In this document: piece after piece, positions 48,812-60,114 of the stretch
Layout: the number at the start of each line of letters is the position of its first letter
Position numbering within the stretch: the first letter of the stretch is position 1
NCBI GenBank assembly: GCA_947497585.1
Contig: CANMHG010000002.1
Span: 186,001 to 250,000, forward strand
Source: an uncultured Bacillaceae bacterium
Lineage (GTDB): Bacteria > Bacillota > Bacilli > Bacillales > Bacillaceae_L
Direction of reading: 5' to 3'
DNA: 64,000 nucleotides
Notes under the pieces: generated by a model
Told to the model about the DNA's origin: nothing
What the model saw: only the letters and a program-made list of their open reading frames with translations
Database searches by the model: none
Translations under genes and position numbers: made by a program

Positions 48812-48895
48812 TTATGCAAAGAATGTCATATATATTATTCCTATCAATATAAAGAGACCGCATAGACCTAAAAGTACTTTTGCTAATGTTTCCAT
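48812..48895 (-). CDS. 27-aa single-span membrane peptide
   Basis: A very short gene between yshE and its terminator. The ATG at 48895 has AAGGTG 7 nt upstream, overlapping the yshE stop, so it is probably translated from the yshE mRNA. The product is METLAKVLLG followed by LCGLFILIGIIYMTFFA: a short N-terminus and one hydrophobic helix of about 20 residues. I do not recognise it. Position, ribosome site and the terminator right after it support a real gene. Confidence 0.65.
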   Translation of the reverse strand: METLAKVLLGLCGLFILIGIIYMTFFA

Positions 48896-48906
48896 CTAGT
48901 TTCACC

Positions 48907-49314
48907 TTACCCTATACCTGCACCGATGACGAATGATAAACCAACTGAAATGATTAGCGATATAAAACCAACAGCCCGATTGTCACGTGCAATTTCTTCG
49001 TCAATTTTAAATTTAGGCGTTAAAAATTCAAAAATAAAGTAGCCTAGTAATAATAGTAAAAACCCAAAAAATCCCCAACCCACCATTGTTAATAGAGAAT
49101 CATGATTATTAATAGAATATCTAAAAATATTGGCCAAACCAAAAATTTTTCCTCCTGTAGCCATCGCAACTGCCAAATTCCCCTTTTGTATTTCTTCCCA
49201 ATTACGGTATTTAGTAACAAGTTCAAAAATCGCCAAGGAAACAAAAATACATAAGATAACAACACTATAGTGTGCAGCTGTTGAAACTAGCTCATTCTCC
49301 CAAAATTCATTCAT
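48907..49314 (-). CDS. yshE: DUF350-family membrane protein YshE
   Basis: A 135-aa protein with four membrane helices of the DUF350 family: helix 1 HYSVVILCIFVSLAIFELV, then the GNLAVAMATGGKIFGLA loop, and a mirrored second half with ARDNRAVGFI. The start is ATG 49314 (GGGAG 9 nt upstream). It follows mutSB by 49 nt, as in B. subtilis. Function is unknown. Confidence 0.88.
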   Translation of the reverse strand: MNEFWENELVSTAAHYSVVILCIFVSLAIFELVTKYRNWEEIQKGNLAVAMATGGKIFGLANIFRYSINNHDSLLTMVGWGFFGFLLLLLGYFIFEFLTPKFKIDEEIARDNRAVGFISLIISVGLSFVIGAGIG

Positions 49315-49363
49315 AAGTATAATCTCCCTAATCAAATTATAGGATTAACTCTTCATTCTCTAT

Positions 49364-51718
49364 CTACTTAAAAGTAACGACTGTTACACCACTTCCACCT
49401 TCTCCTGGCTCGCCAAATCGAATTGACTTCACAGATCGGTGGTTTTTCAAGTATTCTTGTACTCCTTGTCTTAGAGCGCCAGTACCTTTTCCATGAATAA
49501 TTGACACTCTTGGATAACCGGCTAGAAGAGCATCATCAATATACTTTTCAACTCGTACTAGAGCATTCTCGAATCTTTCACCTCTTAGATCAAGCTCTAA
49601 ACTAACGTGATAATCTTTTCCCTTTACAGTAGCAAGAGGTTTAGTTTCTACTGGCTTTGGTCGGCTAACATATTCCAAGTCAGCTTCGTTTACCTTCATT
49701 TTCATGATACCCATTTGAACTTGCCAATCTTTTGAACCAACTTTTTCTAACAGATGACCTTTTTGGTTGAAGCTAATTACTTTCACTTCATCTCCAACTT
49801 GAAAATCTTGTTTCACTTTTGCTGCACTGACTTGTTTTTTCTTACTTAAATTTGGGGCTGCTTCTTCCAGTCGTCGCTTCGCTTCAATTAGCTCATGCTC
49901 TTTAACAATAGCATGTTGATCAGTTCGCATTTTACGTAACTCTTTTATAATCTCTTCTGCTTCTTGTTTTGCTTTATTGATTGTTTCATGTGCCTTGTCT
50001 TGAGCTTTATCAAAAAGTTTGTCACGTTTATCATTAAATTCTTGAATTTGTTTTTGAAGTTCTTTGTGAAGAATTTCAGCATCTTTTCGAATAGATTCAG
50101 CTTCTGTTAACTCTGTTTCTGCTTCTCTTTTACTATTTTCTAGCGAAGCAATCATATTCTCTACAGTATTACTTTCAGTGCTAACATGTTCTTTTGCTCT
50201 AGTTATGACATCCTCTTTGAGCCCTAGTCTTTTAGAGATTTCAAACGCATTACTTCTTCCTGGTACTCCAATTAATAATTTGTATGTTGGACTTAGAGTC
50301 TCTATATCAAATTCAACACTAGCATTTATTACTCCTTCACGATTATACCCATATGCTTTCAATTCAGGATAATGTGTTGTTGCAATTACTCTTGCACCTC
50401 TGTTGTAAACTTCATCTAAGATTGAGATTGCAAGTGCAGCTCCTTCCTGTGGATCTGTTCCAGCACCCAATTCATCGAATAACACTAAACTGTTGGAATC
50501 TACTTTATTTAATATATCCACTATATTCACCATATGAGAGGAAAAGGTACTTAAGCTTTGCTCAATTGATTGTTCATCGCCAATATCTGCATAAACATTT
50601 TCAAATACAGCAAGTTCAGAACCATCTAAGGCAGGTATTTGCAGACCAGATTGTGCCATCAAAGTAAACAAACCTAGGGTCTTTAACGTAACTGTTTTTC
50701 CACCTGTATTTGGACCAGTGATAACAATTGATGTATAGTCTCTACCTAACTCTATATCATTTGGAACAACTTCATCAGGACTGATTAATGGATGTCGCGC
50801 TTTAAAAATTCTTATGTGACCAAGGTTGTTCATTGTCGGTTTAGATGCTCTAATTTTTTGACTATAGCCAGCCTTTGCAAACATAAAGTCTAGGTCTGCT
50901 AGGATGTTTACATTTTCAAGTAAGCTATCGGCAACTTCAGCCACCTCACCCGTAAGTTCAAAAAGGATTTTCTCAATTTCAAGCTTTTCTTGAACACGTG
51001 CTTCCTGAAGCGTATTATTCAGGTCGACAACAGATTGAGGTTCTATAAATAAAGTTGCACCTGAAGAAGATTGGTCATGGACAATACCACCATACGTTCC
51101 TCGGTACTCCTGCTTTACTGGAATAACGTAGCGATCATTTCTAATTGTAATAATAGCATCTGACAACGTTTTTTGAGCAGAGGAAGATCGTACGATATTT
51201 TCTAATTTTTCACGAATTCTTGATTCACTACTTCTAAGCTGAACTCGAATTGATCTGAGTTTATCACTCGCTCCATCCATCACATGACCATTGTCATCAA
51301 TACAATGTTTAATGGACTGTTCTAATTCCATTAATGGTAGGATTCTTTCAACATAACTCTCTAGTATTGGAAGTTCTACCCCATCTTCCACCATAGTTTG
51401 GATGAACTTTTTTAGTTGTCTTCCACCATAAATGGTCCCAGCTATATCTAGTAATTCTAAAGAGCCAAGCATACTACCAATTTTCGCTCTCTTAACACTC
51501 GGACGTATATCACTAATCCCACCAAGTGGAACATTTCCTTTTAGTCTTAGTACCTTAACGGCCTCATCTGTTTGTTCCTGTAACAGCACAACTTCCTCGA
51601 AATCAGTCGAAGGTACAATAGTTTGAGCCCTCTGCTTCCCTAGTGAAGAAGATGCATGCTTCATCAGCTGTTCTTTCACTTTCTCAAATTCTAATACTTT
51701 TAAAACGCGTTGTTGCAT
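49364..51718 (-). CDS. mutSB: Endonuclease MutS2
   Basis: A 784-aa MutS homologue without the mismatch-binding N-terminal domain. The order is core and clamp helices (1-290), ATPase with [15 protein letters not shown] and [13 protein letters not shown], a coiled coil (520-630), and the C-terminal Smr nuclease domain ([25 protein letters not shown]). It is linked in other bacteria to suppressing recombination and rescuing collided ribosomes. It lies downstream of polX. Confidence 0.95.
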   Translation of the reverse strand: MQQRVLKVLEFEKVKEQLMKHASSSLGKQRAQTIVPSTDFEEVVLLQEQTDEAVKVLRLKGNVPLGGISDIRPSVKRAKIGSMLGSLELLDIAGTIYGGRQLKKFIQTMVEDGVELPILESYVERILPLMELEQSIKHCIDDNGHVMDGASDKLRSIRVQLRSSESRIREKLENIVRSSSAQKTLSDAIITIRNDRYVIPVKQEYRGTYGGIVHDQSSSGATLFIEPQSVVDLNNTLQEARVQEKLEIEKILFELTGEVAEVADSLLENVNILADLDFMFAKAGYSQKIRASKPTMNNLGHIRIFKARHPLISPDEVVPNDIELGRDYTSIVITGPNTGGKTVTLKTLGLFTLMAQSGLQIPALDGSELAVFENVYADIGDEQSIEQSLSTFSSHMVNIVDILNKVDSNSLVLFDELGAGTDPQEGAALAISILDEVYNRGARVIATTHYPELKAYGYNREGVINASVEFDIETLSPTYKLLIGVPGRSNAFEISKRLGLKEDVITRAKEHVSTESNTVENMIASLENSKREAETELTEAESIRKDAEILHKELQKQIQEFNDKRDKLFDKAQDKAHETINKAKQEAEEIIKELRKMRTDQHAIVKEHELIEAKRRLEEAAPNLSKKKQVSAAKVKQDFQVGDEVKVISFNQKGHLLEKVGSKDWQVQMGIMKMKVNEADLEYVSRPKPVETKPLATVKGKDYHVSLELDLRGERFENALVRVEKYIDDALLAGYPRVSIIHGKGTGALRQGVQEYLKNHRSVKSIRFGEPGEGGSGVTVVTFK

Positions 51719-51781
51719 AGATTTAACCCCCGTTTTGTTCTAATAGTTAAGGGTGCGATTGATCGTATCTTAAAAAATATA

Positions 51782-53503
51782 TTACACCTTTTTAGTTTGT
51801 AAAAAATTGATCAACTCATCGTATTCCCACGTATTTATAACATTTTCTTTTTGAATCCAACCTTTTCTAGCGGTTGCAACTCCAATTGGCATATCCTCAA
51901 GCATAGCTATATTATGAGCATCTGTATTAATGACGATTTTTACCCCTAATTCTTGTGCTTTTCTTATATGCTCGGCACAGAGGTCCAACCTGTTTGGATT
52001 TGCATTTAATTCAATTGCTGTATTTGTTTCTTTTGCTATTTGTAATAGTAAATCAATGTCAACATCATAGCCCGGCCTTTTACCTACTAGCCTACCAGTT
52101 GGATGAGCAATAAAATCAACATGGACATTCGTTAATGCCGCATGTAATCTTTCCATTATTTTTTCTCTTGGTTGAGAAAAACTAGAATGAATGGATGCAA
52201 TAACAATATCCATACCTTCTAAAATAGAATTATCATAATCGAGTGTTCCGTCCGGTAGTATATCCATTTCTACTCCAGCCAAGATTTTAAAATCATCATA
52301 CTTGGCATTCAATCTATCTATTTCTTTCCTCTGTTCTTTTAACCGTTCGGCTGTTAACCCATTAGCTACTCTTAAAAATTGTGAATGATCTGTAATGGCA
52401 ATATAGCGATATCCCTTTTTTCTACAAGCCTCTGCCATTTCCTCGATAGTAAATGCCCCATCACTCCAGGTTGAGTGCATGTGAAGGTCACCCTTAATGT
52501 CATCTAGTTTTAATAACTCTATTTCTTTTGTATAAAGTTCCACCTCAGAACCATCTTCCCTAACTTCTGGTGGAATATATGGTAAGCCAAAATGATTATA
52601 GAATTCTTCTTCTGAGTTAAACGTTGTTATCTTGCCTGTTTCTAACGACTCAACACCATATTCACTAATTTTTTCTCCTCGTTCCTTGGCAAGCTGTCGC
52701 ATACGTACATTATGATCCTTGCTCCCTGTAAAGTGATGGAGAGTAGTACTAAATTCCTGAGGTTTAACCAGCCTAAAGTCAACAGACACATCATAATGAT
52801 AATGTAATTGAACCGACACCTTCGTATCACCACTTGCAATAACTGAGGTAAGCCTGTTTAAGTTTAAAAGCTGTTCACGAACCAATCCAGGTTCTGTGGT
52901 TGAAATGATAAAATCTAAATCCTTTACCGTTTCTTTCATTCTTCTAATACTTCCAGCTCTAGAAAATTGAGCGATTCCCTCCATTTTTGATAGTGCATAT
53001 TCAATTTCCTCAGCAAGGGGAAGCATCAAGGATAAAGGAAGCCTTTCTGGTCTTTTGCCACTTTCTAAAATTGAAGAAAGTATATTTTCCTCTGTCTTCT
53101 TTCCAAAACCAGCCAAACCACGGACTTTTTCCTGTTCACAGGCTTGTCTTAATGACTCAATATCTTCTATACCAAGCTCTTGATATAACTTAGCAATCTT
53201 TTTTCCACCTAAGCCTTGAAGTTTTAATAGTGGAATAAGACCAGATGGTACCTCTTTTTTAAGCTCATCTAGTACGGTGCATGTACTGGTCGTAATATAC
53301 TCAGTAATGATAGCTGCGGTGCCCTTACCAATTCCTGAAAGTTGAGTAAAATCATCAATGGTAGACAGACTACGATCATCATTTTCAAGTGCCAGAGCTG
53401 CTTTACGGAATGCAGATATTTTAAACGAATTTTCACCTTTTAATTCCATATATATTGCAATCGTTTCTAGTAATTTGATAACGTCCTTTTTATTTAATTC
53501 CAT
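51782..53503 (-). CDS. polX: Family X DNA polymerase with PHP exonuclease domain
   Basis: A 573-aa repair polymerase. Residues 1-315 are the Pol-beta-like part with HhH motifs (LSGIGKGTAAIITEY, LQGLGGKKIAKLYQEL) and the catalytic acids in VKDLDFIIST and YDVSVDFRLV. Residues 335-570 are the PHP domain with metal ligands in GDLHMHSTWSDG, ITDHSQF, AHPTGR and INTDAH. It probably acts in base-excision repair, as in B. subtilis. It is separated from cvpA by a terminator. Confidence 0.95.
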   Translation of the reverse strand: MELNKKDVIKLLETIAIYMELKGENSFKISAFRKAALALENDDRSLSTIDDFTQLSGIGKGTAAIITEYITTSTCTVLDELKKEVPSGLIPLLKLQGLGGKKIAKLYQELGIEDIESLRQACEQEKVRGLAGFGKKTEENILSSILESGKRPERLPLSLMLPLAEEIEYALSKMEGIAQFSRAGSIRRMKETVKDLDFIISTTEPGLVREQLLNLNRLTSVIASGDTKVSVQLHYHYDVSVDFRLVKPQEFSTTLHHFTGSKDHNVRMRQLAKERGEKISEYGVESLETGKITTFNSEEEFYNHFGLPYIPPEVREDGSEVELYTKEIELLKLDDIKGDLHMHSTWSDGAFTIEEMAEACRKKGYRYIAITDHSQFLRVANGLTAERLKEQRKEIDRLNAKYDDFKILAGVEMDILPDGTLDYDNSILEGMDIVIASIHSSFSQPREKIMERLHAALTNVHVDFIAHPTGRLVGKRPGYDVDIDLLLQIAKETNTAIELNANPNRLDLCAEHIRKAQELGVKIVINTDAHNIAMLEDMPIGVATARKGWIQKENVINTWEYDELINFLQTKKV

Positions 53504-53584
53504 AATTCTTGAACACCTACCTATTTCTACGTTTCACTACAAAAAATGATACATATTTTTAAAGTAAAAGTACAATTTAAAAGT

Positions 53585-53612
53585 AAAAAACTTCCCTATT
53601 GATAGAGAAGTT
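53585..53612 (-). terminator. Terminator of zapA-cvpA
   Basis: AACTTC.CTA / TAG.GAAGTT with a 4-nt loop and TTTTTTAC on the minus strand. Confidence 0.82.
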
Positions 53613-53627
53613 AATCATGCCCGTAGA

Positions 53628-54170
53628 TTACATTGCTATATGTTCAATCCACAAATCCTTTATTTTACCTGAAAAGATAGGCGTATTCTGTACAATTGTT
53701 TTCGCCATGAATGACTCTTGGATATAGCCTTGTACTGTTTCAATAGGCATTAATGCTCCAATATATAATAAGATAAAGACTAGTAAGTAAATCTCTATAA
53801 AACCTAACATTCCTCCAGCCCATCCATTAATTTGTTTTAGAATTGGTAAGTGAGCAAGGAAATCTAACATTGAACCAACAATTTGTAATATGATTTTAGT
53901 ACCAAAAAAAAGTATAGCAAAAGCAATTGCTCGGTAATAAGCCGCTTCTAGGTTAGTACTTTCAAATAAAAATGTAATTGTCTCATTATCACCTAAGGTT
54001 ACATATGGTACCCATAGTTTAATAGCAGGAGCTAAATCCCCTGAATACACATATGCAATTATAAAGGCAACAATAAAACCTGTTAAATGTACAATTTGAA
54101 GGATAAACCCTCTTTTTAAACCTATTAAGAATCCCATTAATAAAATAATAATTAAGATAAGATCTAGCAT
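53628..54170 (-). CDS. cvpA: CvpA-family membrane protein YshB
   Basis: A 180-aa protein with four membrane helices; it starts MLDLILIIILLMGFLIGLKRGF, of the colicin V production protein family (written in part). It follows zapA by 10 nt. In B. subtilis the pair is yshA-yshB. The biochemical role is unknown, possibly in cell envelope maintenance. Confidence 0.88.
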   Translation of the reverse strand: MLDLILIIILLMGFLIGLKRGFILQIVHLTGFIVAFIIAYVYSGDLAPAIKLWVPYVTLGDNETITFLFESTNLEAAYYRAIAFAILFFGTKIILQIVGSMLDFLAHLPILKQINGWAGGMLGFIEIYLLVFILLYIGALMPIETVQGYIQESFMAKTIVQNTPIFSGKIKDLWIEHIAM

Positions 54171-54180
54171 AATGAATGTT

Positions 54181-54441
54181 TCAATCCTTTTCGTTTTTTA
54201 CTTGTTTTTCTAGTTCTTCTACTTTCTCCTTTAATTTCAAATAGTCATTTACTGTATTTACTGCAGTTAGAACTGCGATTTTATTAATATCTAGGTATGG
54301 ATTTTTAGCACTAATTTCTCTCATTTTATCGTCAACTAGCGAGGCTACTAATCGAACATGACTTGTCGATTCGGTTCCTACGATTGAATATTGTTGCCCA
54401 TATATATCTACAGTTGTTCTTGTTTTATCCGGCTGTGACAA
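54181..54441 (-). CDS. zapA: Cell division protein ZapA
   Basis: It binds FtsZ and promotes Z-ring bundling. The start is a TTG at 54441 with GGGGG 7 nt upstream; the frame is open 35 codons further but that region shows no site. The 86-aa product reads [27 protein letters not shown] and a C-terminal coiled coil ([19 protein letters not shown]), like B. subtilis ZapA (85 aa). It is divergent from rnhC. Confidence 0.93.
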   Translation of the reverse strand: MSQPDKTRTTVDIYGQQYSIVGTESTSHVRLVASLVDDKMREISAKNPYLDINKIAVLTAVNTVNDYLKLKEKVEELEKQVKNEKD

Positions 54442-54565
54442 ATTACTGCCCCCATTCATCAGAATCCTATTCAATATGATACCATGAATAAAGCATAGTT
54501 GGAAAGATATCTCAAGAAAGGTTATGATAGCTTTATAGGATTTCAAAGTAATGGGAGTGAATTTT

Positions 54566-55513
54566 TTGTCTAACGCAGTTATAAAAGTAAATTCTAATAT
54601 AGCTCTAAAAATGAAAGAGTTTTACTCAAGCAGTTTAACAGAAAAGGTACCTCAGGGTGGATTATTTGTTGCTAAACTTCCAAATTGTACAATTACTGCT
54701 TATAAGTCTGGCAAAGTACTCTTTCAAGGTAGTGGGGCTGATTCTGAATCTTCACGGTGGGGAAGCAACGAGCCTTCAACTAACAAAAAAAAATCTTCAG
54801 ATAAACCTAAAAGAACAACCATCTATTCGCCACCACAGAACATCTCTACATTATCCATTATCGGTTCGGATGAAGTAGGAACTGGAGACTATTTTGGTCC
54901 AATGACGGTAGCTGCAGCCTATGTATCTAATAAGAACTTTTCATTACTACAAGAATTAGGAGTAAAGGATTCAAAAAATTTAACAGACAAACAAATAGCT
55001 GAAATAGCAAAAAATATTATTAAAGTGATACCGTATAGTTTATTAATCTTACATAATGAAAAATATAACACTCTTCAAGAAAGTGGCATGTCACAAGGAA
55101 AAATAAAGGCTTACCTTCATAATCAGGCTTTAAATAAAGTAGTTGAAAAGCTAAAACCGGAAAAAGCAGATGGTATATTAATTGACCAATTCGCTGAGCC
55201 AGGTGTTTATTTTAATTATTTAGTTGGGCAAAGTGTAAATAAGGAAAACGTGTATTTTAGTACAAAGGCTGAGGGTGTACATTTAGCAGTTGCAGCAGCT
55301 TCAATAATCGCACGATATGCCTTCGTTAAGGAATTTGAAAAACTTAGTGAGCGTGCTGGATTCGAAATTCCAAAAGGTGCTGGACAAAAGGTGGATATTG
55401 CTGCAGCCAATTTAATACAAAAACATGGTCTTTCCTCCCTACGTACCTTTACTAAACTCCATTTCGCAAATACTGAAAAAGCAAAGAGTCTCCTATCAAA
55501 AAAGCGTTCTTAA
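54566..55513 (+). CDS. rnhC: Ribonuclease HIII
   Basis: It cleaves RNA in RNA-DNA hybrids. The N-terminal substrate-binding domain ([21 protein letters not shown], in part) is followed by the RNase HII/HIII catalytic domain with [15 protein letters not shown]. Downstream acidic residues are in VKDSKNLTD and LIDQFAEPG. The start is TTG 54566 (GGGAGTG about 6 nt upstream) giving 315 aa; an ATG five codons earlier overlaps that site. It is convergent with pheT. Confidence 0.94.
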   Translation: MSNAVIKVNSNIALKMKEFYSSSLTEKVPQGGLFVAKLPNCTITAYKSGKVLFQGSGADSESSRWGSNEPSTNKKKSSDKPKRTTIYSPPQNISTLSIIGSDEVGTGDYFGPMTVAAAYVSNKNFSLLQELGVKDSKNLTDKQIAEIAKNIIKVIPYSLLILHNEKYNTLQESGMSQGKIKAYLHNQALNKVVEKLKPEKADGILIDQFAEPGVYFNYLVGQSVNKENVYFSTKAEGVHLAVAAASIIARYAFVKEFEKLSERAGFEIPKGAGQKVDIAAANLIQKHGLSSLRTFTKLHFANTEKAKSLLSKKRS

Positions 55514-55538
55514 CGATTGTTCGTTGAGAACGCTTTTT
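55498..55538. terminator. Bidirectional terminator of rnhC and pheT
   Basis: AAAAAGCGTTCT/AGAACGCTTTTT around a 17-nt centre that can also pair (AACGA/TCGTT), between convergent genes. Confidence 0.88.
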
Positions 55539-55546
55539 GCTAATTA

Positions 55547-57961
55547 CTAAGAACGTAAGGTAGCAGCAAACTTATCTTCTACAGCCTTTAATACTTTATT
55601 ATGTGTTTTGGTAACCTCTTCATCTGTCAATGTTCTTTCTGGGTCAAAGTAACGAAGTGAGTAAGCTACAGACTTCTTACCTGGTTCCATTTTTTCACCC
55701 TCATAGAGGTCAAAGATTGATACATCTTTTAATAACTTTCCACCAGCATCAGTAATTACCTTTTGAATTTCACCGGCAGCAACATTCTTATCAACTACTA
55801 AAGCAATGTCTCTAGTCATTGAAGGATAGCGTGGGATGGCATTATAAGTAACTGATGCTACTTCGGCTTCTAGAATATCTCTTAAAGAGATTTCAAAAAC
55901 ATATGTCTCATTTAGATCTTGTTCTTTTTGTACGGTAGGATGAACCTGCCCTATGAACCCAACTGTTTTCCCATCTAAGTTCACATATGCTGTTCTACCT
56001 GGATGTAAACCATCAACAGTTGTTTGTTGATATTCAATGCGGGCTTCTAAACCAAGTAATTGGAAGAGACCATCAAGAACCCCTTTTACAACATAGAAAT
56101 CAACTGGTTTCTTTTCGCCCTGCCATGGGTGTGTCTGCCATAAGCCAGTTACCGCTCCTGCCAAATGCTCTTTTTCAACTGGAAGTTCATCTGCATTTGA
56201 ACCTAAGAATATTGAACCTGTTTCGTAAATGGCTACAGAGTCAATTTGACGTGCAACGTTATGACTGATTACTTCTAATAGGTGAGGTACGATACTTAAT
56301 CGAAGTAAACTGCGTTCCTCACTCATTGGCATTGCCAAACGAATAGGTGTTGAAGCTTCTATAGCAAATTGATTCACTTTCATTTCACTCGTTAACGAAT
56401 AGGTTACAGCTTGAAACAAGCCTGCTCCTTCAAGAAAACGTCGGACAAGTCGACGCTTGTGCTGGTATTCAGTTAACCTTCCAGGAGTACCCTCACCGAT
56501 TGGTAAAGTAGTTGGTACTTCATCATATCCATAAAGTCGTGCAACCTCTTCAATGAGATCCTCTTCAATCGTAATATCACCACGACGAGAAGGAACTGTA
56601 ACTGTGAATGTCTCATTATCTTCACTGAAGTTGAACTTTAAATTCGTGAAGATTTTCGCAACAACATCCGTTCCTATCGAAGTCCCTAATACACTATTAA
56701 TACGAGACAATGTTACACTTACAACTGTAGGAGTTGTTGGTAATGTATCAACCTCTACAACACCAGCTACAACTTCTCCTCCAGCAAGCTCCTTCATCAA
56801 TGCAGCTGCACGATCGGCAGCCTCGCGTGTTCTGCTTGGATCAATTCCCTTTTCATAACGAGCACTCGCTTCACTTCGTAATCCATGATCTTTCGAAGCT
56901 TTACGAATAGCACCACCTGTGAAATAAGCAGACTCAATTAGAACTGTTGTTGTGTCTGAGCGAACCTCTGAATCAGCACCGCCCATAACACCAGCTAATG
57001 CAACTGGTTCCTTACCATTTGTAATTACAAGGTGATCGCTAGTTAGAGTTCTCTTTGCATCATCTAATGTCGTGATTTTTTCACCAGCATAAGCACGTCT
57101 TACTAGTATTTCCTTAGAACCAAGACGATCATAGTCAAACGCATGTAACGGTTGCCCATATTCAAGTAAAACATAGTTAGTAATATCAACTACATTGTTG
57201 TGTGGGCGGATACCTGCAGACATAAGTCGAGTTTGAAGCCATAATGGTGATGGACCAATTTTTACATTTTTAACAATTCGAGCAACATATAAAGGATTAT
57301 CATCACTAGCTTCTACAGAAACAGAAACATAATCACTTGCTTGCTCAGAATCCGTTGTTAATTCAATTGAAGGAAATTTCACATCTTTACCTAGAATAGC
57401 TGCTACTTCGTATGCAACCCCAAGCATATTTAAGCAATCCGCTCTATTTGGAGTAAGTCCTAACTCCAATACTTGGTCATCACGATTCAAATGCTCTAAT
57501 GCATCAGTACCAACTTCTACATCATTAGGGAAAACAAAGATCCCTTCTGCGTACTCCTTTGATACTAGCTTCGACTCAATTCCAAGCTCTTGTAGAGAGC
57601 AAATCATACCATGGGATTCTTCTCCACGAAGCTTCGCTTTTTTGATTTTAAAATTACCTGGCAAAACAGCTCCAACCTTTGCAACTGCTACCTTTTGGCC
57701 TTTATCTACATTGGCAGCACCACAAATAATTTGTACATTTTCACCTTCACCAATATCTACTAAACACTTATTTAACTTCTCAGCATCTGGATGTTTTTCT
57801 CGCTCTACTACATAGCCAACAACCACACCGCTAATTCCTTCATTTAAGGTTTCTGCACCTTCAACTTCAATTCCACTTTTGGTGATCTTATCTGCAAGTT
57901 CTGAAGCACTAATTCCACTAAGATCAACATATTCAGACAACCATTTATATGAAACAAACAT
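55547..57961 (-). CDS. pheT: Phenylalanyl-tRNA synthetase, beta subunit
   Basis: An 804-aa subunit of the (alpha-beta)2 enzyme. The N-terminal EMAP-like tRNA-binding domain covers ~40-150, the B3/B4 editing domain ~210-390 (with [10 protein letters not shown]), B5 ~405-475, then the catalytic-like core, and a C-terminal anticodon-binding FDX-ACB domain ([15 protein letters not shown]). AAAGGAGGG before ATG. It lies 18 nt after pheS. Confidence 0.97.
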   Translation of the reverse strand: MFVSYKWLSEYVDLSGISASELADKITKSGIEVEGAETLNEGISGVVVGYVVEREKHPDAEKLNKCLVDIGEGENVQIICGAANVDKGQKVAVAKVGAVLPGNFKIKKAKLRGEESHGMICSLQELGIESKLVSKEYAEGIFVFPNDVEVGTDALEHLNRDDQVLELGLTPNRADCLNMLGVAYEVAAILGKDVKFPSIELTTDSEQASDYVSVSVEASDDNPLYVARIVKNVKIGPSPLWLQTRLMSAGIRPHNNVVDITNYVLLEYGQPLHAFDYDRLGSKEILVRRAYAGEKITTLDDAKRTLTSDHLVITNGKEPVALAGVMGGADSEVRSDTTTVLIESAYFTGGAIRKASKDHGLRSEASARYEKGIDPSRTREAADRAAALMKELAGGEVVAGVVEVDTLPTTPTVVSVTLSRINSVLGTSIGTDVVAKIFTNLKFNFSEDNETFTVTVPSRRGDITIEEDLIEEVARLYGYDEVPTTLPIGEGTPGRLTEYQHKRRLVRRFLEGAGLFQAVTYSLTSEMKVNQFAIEASTPIRLAMPMSEERSLLRLSIVPHLLEVISHNVARQIDSVAIYETGSIFLGSNADELPVEKEHLAGAVTGLWQTHPWQGEKKPVDFYVVKGVLDGLFQLLGLEARIEYQQTTVDGLHPGRTAYVNLDGKTVGFIGQVHPTVQKEQDLNETYVFEISLRDILEAEVASVTYNAIPRYPSMTRDIALVVDKNVAAGEIQKVITDAGGKLLKDVSIFDLYEGEKMEPGKKSVAYSLRYFDPERTLTDEEVTKTHNKVLKAVEDKFAATLRS

Positions 57962-57979
57962 CTTGTGTCCCTCCTTTAG

Positions 57980-59014
57980 TTAAGCTCTTTTAAATTGATT
58001 TACAAAACGCATATCATTTGTGTAGAAATGACGAATATCATCAATACCATACTTTAGCATCGCAATACGTTCAGGACCCATCCCAAATGCAAATCCTGTA
58101 TATTTCTTGGAATCAAATCCTGCCATTTCAAGTACATTTGGATGTACCATTCCAGCACCTAGGATCTCTATCCAACCTGTTTTCTTACATACATTACAGC
58201 CTTTTCCACTACAGATAAAACAAGAGATATCCATCTCTACAGAAGGCTCGGTGAATGGGAAAAAGCTAGGACGAAGACGAATTTCTCGGTCTTCACCAAA
58301 CATTTTTTTCGCGAATACTTCTAGAGTTCCTTTTAAATCACTCATACGGATATTCTCATCAATGACTAAACCTTCAATTTGCATAAATTGGTGTGAATGG
58401 GTAGCATCATCGTTGTCACGACGATAAACCTTGCCCGGACAGATAATTTTAACAGGACCTTTTCCTTTATGCTTTTCCATCGTTCTCGCTTGAACCGGTG
58501 AAGTATGGGTACGCAAAAGAATTTCTTCAGTTATGTAGAAAGAATCCTGCATATCACGTGCTGGGTGACCTTTCGGCAAGTTCAAAGCCTCAAAGTTGTA
58601 ATAATCTTTTTCTACTTCTGGTCCTTCTGCAATGGAGTAACCCATACCTAGGAACAAGTCTTCAATTTCTTCAATAACAGCTGTAAGTGGATGATGATTG
58701 CCAACTTTTACAGGGCGTCCTGGTAAAGTAACATCGATTGTTTCAGATGCTAACTTCTTTTCAACTTCGGCCTTTTCAAGGTTAGTTTGCTTTTCAGCTA
58801 TTTTTTCAGTTATCGACTCACGTACTTCATTGACAAGAGCACCCATTAAAGGGCGTTCTTCTGCTGATAATTTCCCCATCCCTCTTAACACTTCAGTTAT
58901 TGGTCCCTTTTTACCTAAATACTCTACACGAACATCGTTAAGTGCCTTTAAATCATTGGCTGCTTCAACTTTAGCGATCGCTTCTTGCTGTAGCTCTTTT
59001 AAACGTTCCTTCAT
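57980..59014 (-). CDS. pheS: Phenylalanyl-tRNA synthetase, alpha subunit
   Basis: The catalytic class II subunit. An N-terminal coiled coil (residues 1-85) is followed by motif 2 ([21 protein letters not shown], in part) and motif 3 ([14 protein letters not shown]). A Cys cluster, [12 protein letters not shown], is an unusually zinc-finger-like stretch also seen in other Bacillus PheS. At 344 aa it equals B. subtilis PheS. It is controlled by the T-box leader upstream. Confidence 0.97.
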   Translation of the reverse strand: MKERLKELQQEAIAKVEAANDLKALNDVRVEYLGKKGPITEVLRGMGKLSAEERPLMGALVNEVRESITEKIAEKQTNLEKAEVEKKLASETIDVTLPGRPVKVGNHHPLTAVIEEIEDLFLGMGYSIAEGPEVEKDYYNFEALNLPKGHPARDMQDSFYITEEILLRTHTSPVQARTMEKHKGKGPVKIICPGKVYRRDNDDATHSHQFMQIEGLVIDENIRMSDLKGTLEVFAKKMFGEDREIRLRPSFFPFTEPSVEMDISCFICSGKGCNVCKKTGWIEILGAGMVHPNVLEMAGFDSKKYTGFAFGMGPERIAMLKYGIDDIRHFYTNDMRFVNQFKRA

Positions 59015-59044
59015 TTGTAATCCTCCTTTAATAATGGTCTATTG

Positions 59045-59329
59045 AGTGAATCCTAAAAAAACAAAAAACCCCGCCCCTAAAAAGGGACGAGGATATCATC
59101 GCGGTACCACCCTTGTTAACAGATTAATACTTCATCTGCTCAACTCGATTTTGATAACGGTAAAAACCGGTACACCTTTACGTAATGGAATCACGGTCCT
59201 GGTGTCGACTCTAGAGGTGAATTCACTTAATGCTTCCATAAAAATGCTTTCAGTCTTAGGCATTTTCTCCCTTAATGGTTGACCTTTAAGCTACTCTTCT
59301 CTGTCATAGTCATTCATATATATAAATCG
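59045..59329 (-). promoter_or_regulatory. T-box leader of pheST
   Basis: The T-box core GGTGGTACCGCGA is read on the minus strand near 59100-59113, followed by a GC-rich terminator stem (CCTCGTCCCT/AGGGGCGGGG, 59066-59090) with a long T-run. Upstream stem I motifs are AGAGTAGC and GGGAGAAAATG. The likely specifier is UUC (complement at 59219-59221) followed by ACC. Confidence 0.95.
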
Positions 59330-59335
59330 CTTATT

Positions 59336-59364
59336 ATTATAGTATATGAATTTCTATTGTGCAA
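59336..59364 (-). promoter_or_regulatory. Promoter of pheST
   Basis: TTGCAC (59359-59364), a 17-nt spacer and TATAAT (59336-59341), directly upstream of the T-box. Confidence 0.75.
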
Positions 59365-59373
59365 ATCAATCCA

Positions 59374-60096
59374 CTAAAGCCTATTTTTTTTATTTATGAG
59401 TGCAAATGGGATATATAGTATGAAAAACATAGCCAAGGCTACAAATTCTAACGATAAAATATACCATGGATAAGGACCTAATAAATCAATTAGACTTGGG
59501 TTACTAGGTTTATGAGCTAGAAACATGTAGTTCCCATCTGTGACCTTATTTATCATAAATACGAAGACAGCAATAATATTTATCGCCAAAAATGCTTTAA
59601 GAACTGACTTCAATGTAGGTGTATATTTTTCAATCCAAATCATATAAAAGCTGGCTACTATTATTGCGATGTGCGCTAGGAAAAAATGAAAATAACGATA
59701 GTGTGGAAAATCATAAAACAGCTCTGGAGTCAGCATTGCCTGTAGAGCACCACCCACTCCTAAAAAATAGGTAACTTCAAATAATAGATAATTCCTGGTG
59801 ATTAACATAAAAACACTTAAAATGAGGGAGATTGAACATAGCTGAAAGGGTAAGGTATCAACAGGGTCCCATACACCTGTGTAATTATACCAAATGGTAA
59901 GTGTAACCTCACTTAATACAAGGATTGATATTAGTAAGATTCTTACACTTTTCCCCCATACTGTACCTCTTATTTGCTCCCTGTAAAAATAGAGTAGGAA
60001 TGCAAGCAAAACTAGTAGACCTACCATAATAAGATGGCTACCTGACAAAAACTGAAAAGGCTCTCCTTGATTTGTTCGACCAAAGAAATGTTCGAT
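59374..60096 (-). CDS. YwaF-like integral membrane protein (TIGR02206 type), probable AUC start
   Basis: A membrane protein with six or seven helices, resembling the YwaF/TIGR02206 family. Characteristic parts are WDPVDTLPFQLCSISL and the FFLAHIAIIVASFYM helix. The first conventional start codon is TTG 60048 (224 aa), with no well-placed ribosome site. The frame continues upstream to ATC 60096, which has GGAGG at 8 nt and gives EHFFGRTNQGEPFQFLSGSHL, a family-like N-terminus, and 240 aa, close to the ~238 aa of YwaF. I therefore annotate the ATC start, with reservation. It lies 18 nt after ysgA. Function is unknown. Confidence 0.7.
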   Translation of the reverse strand: MEHFFGRTNQGEPFQFLSGSHLIMVGLLVLLAFLLYFYREQIRGTVWGKSVRILLISILVLSEVTLTIWYNYTGVWDPVDTLPFQLCSISLILSVFMLITRNYLLFEVTYFLGVGGALQAMLTPELFYDFPHYRYFHFFLAHIAIIVASFYMIWIEKYTPTLKSVLKAFLAINIIAVFVFMINKVTDGNYMFLAHKPSNPSLIDLLGPYPWYILSLEFVALAMFFILYIPFALINKKNRL

Positions 60097-60114
60097 ATTT
60101 ACTCCCTCCCCACA

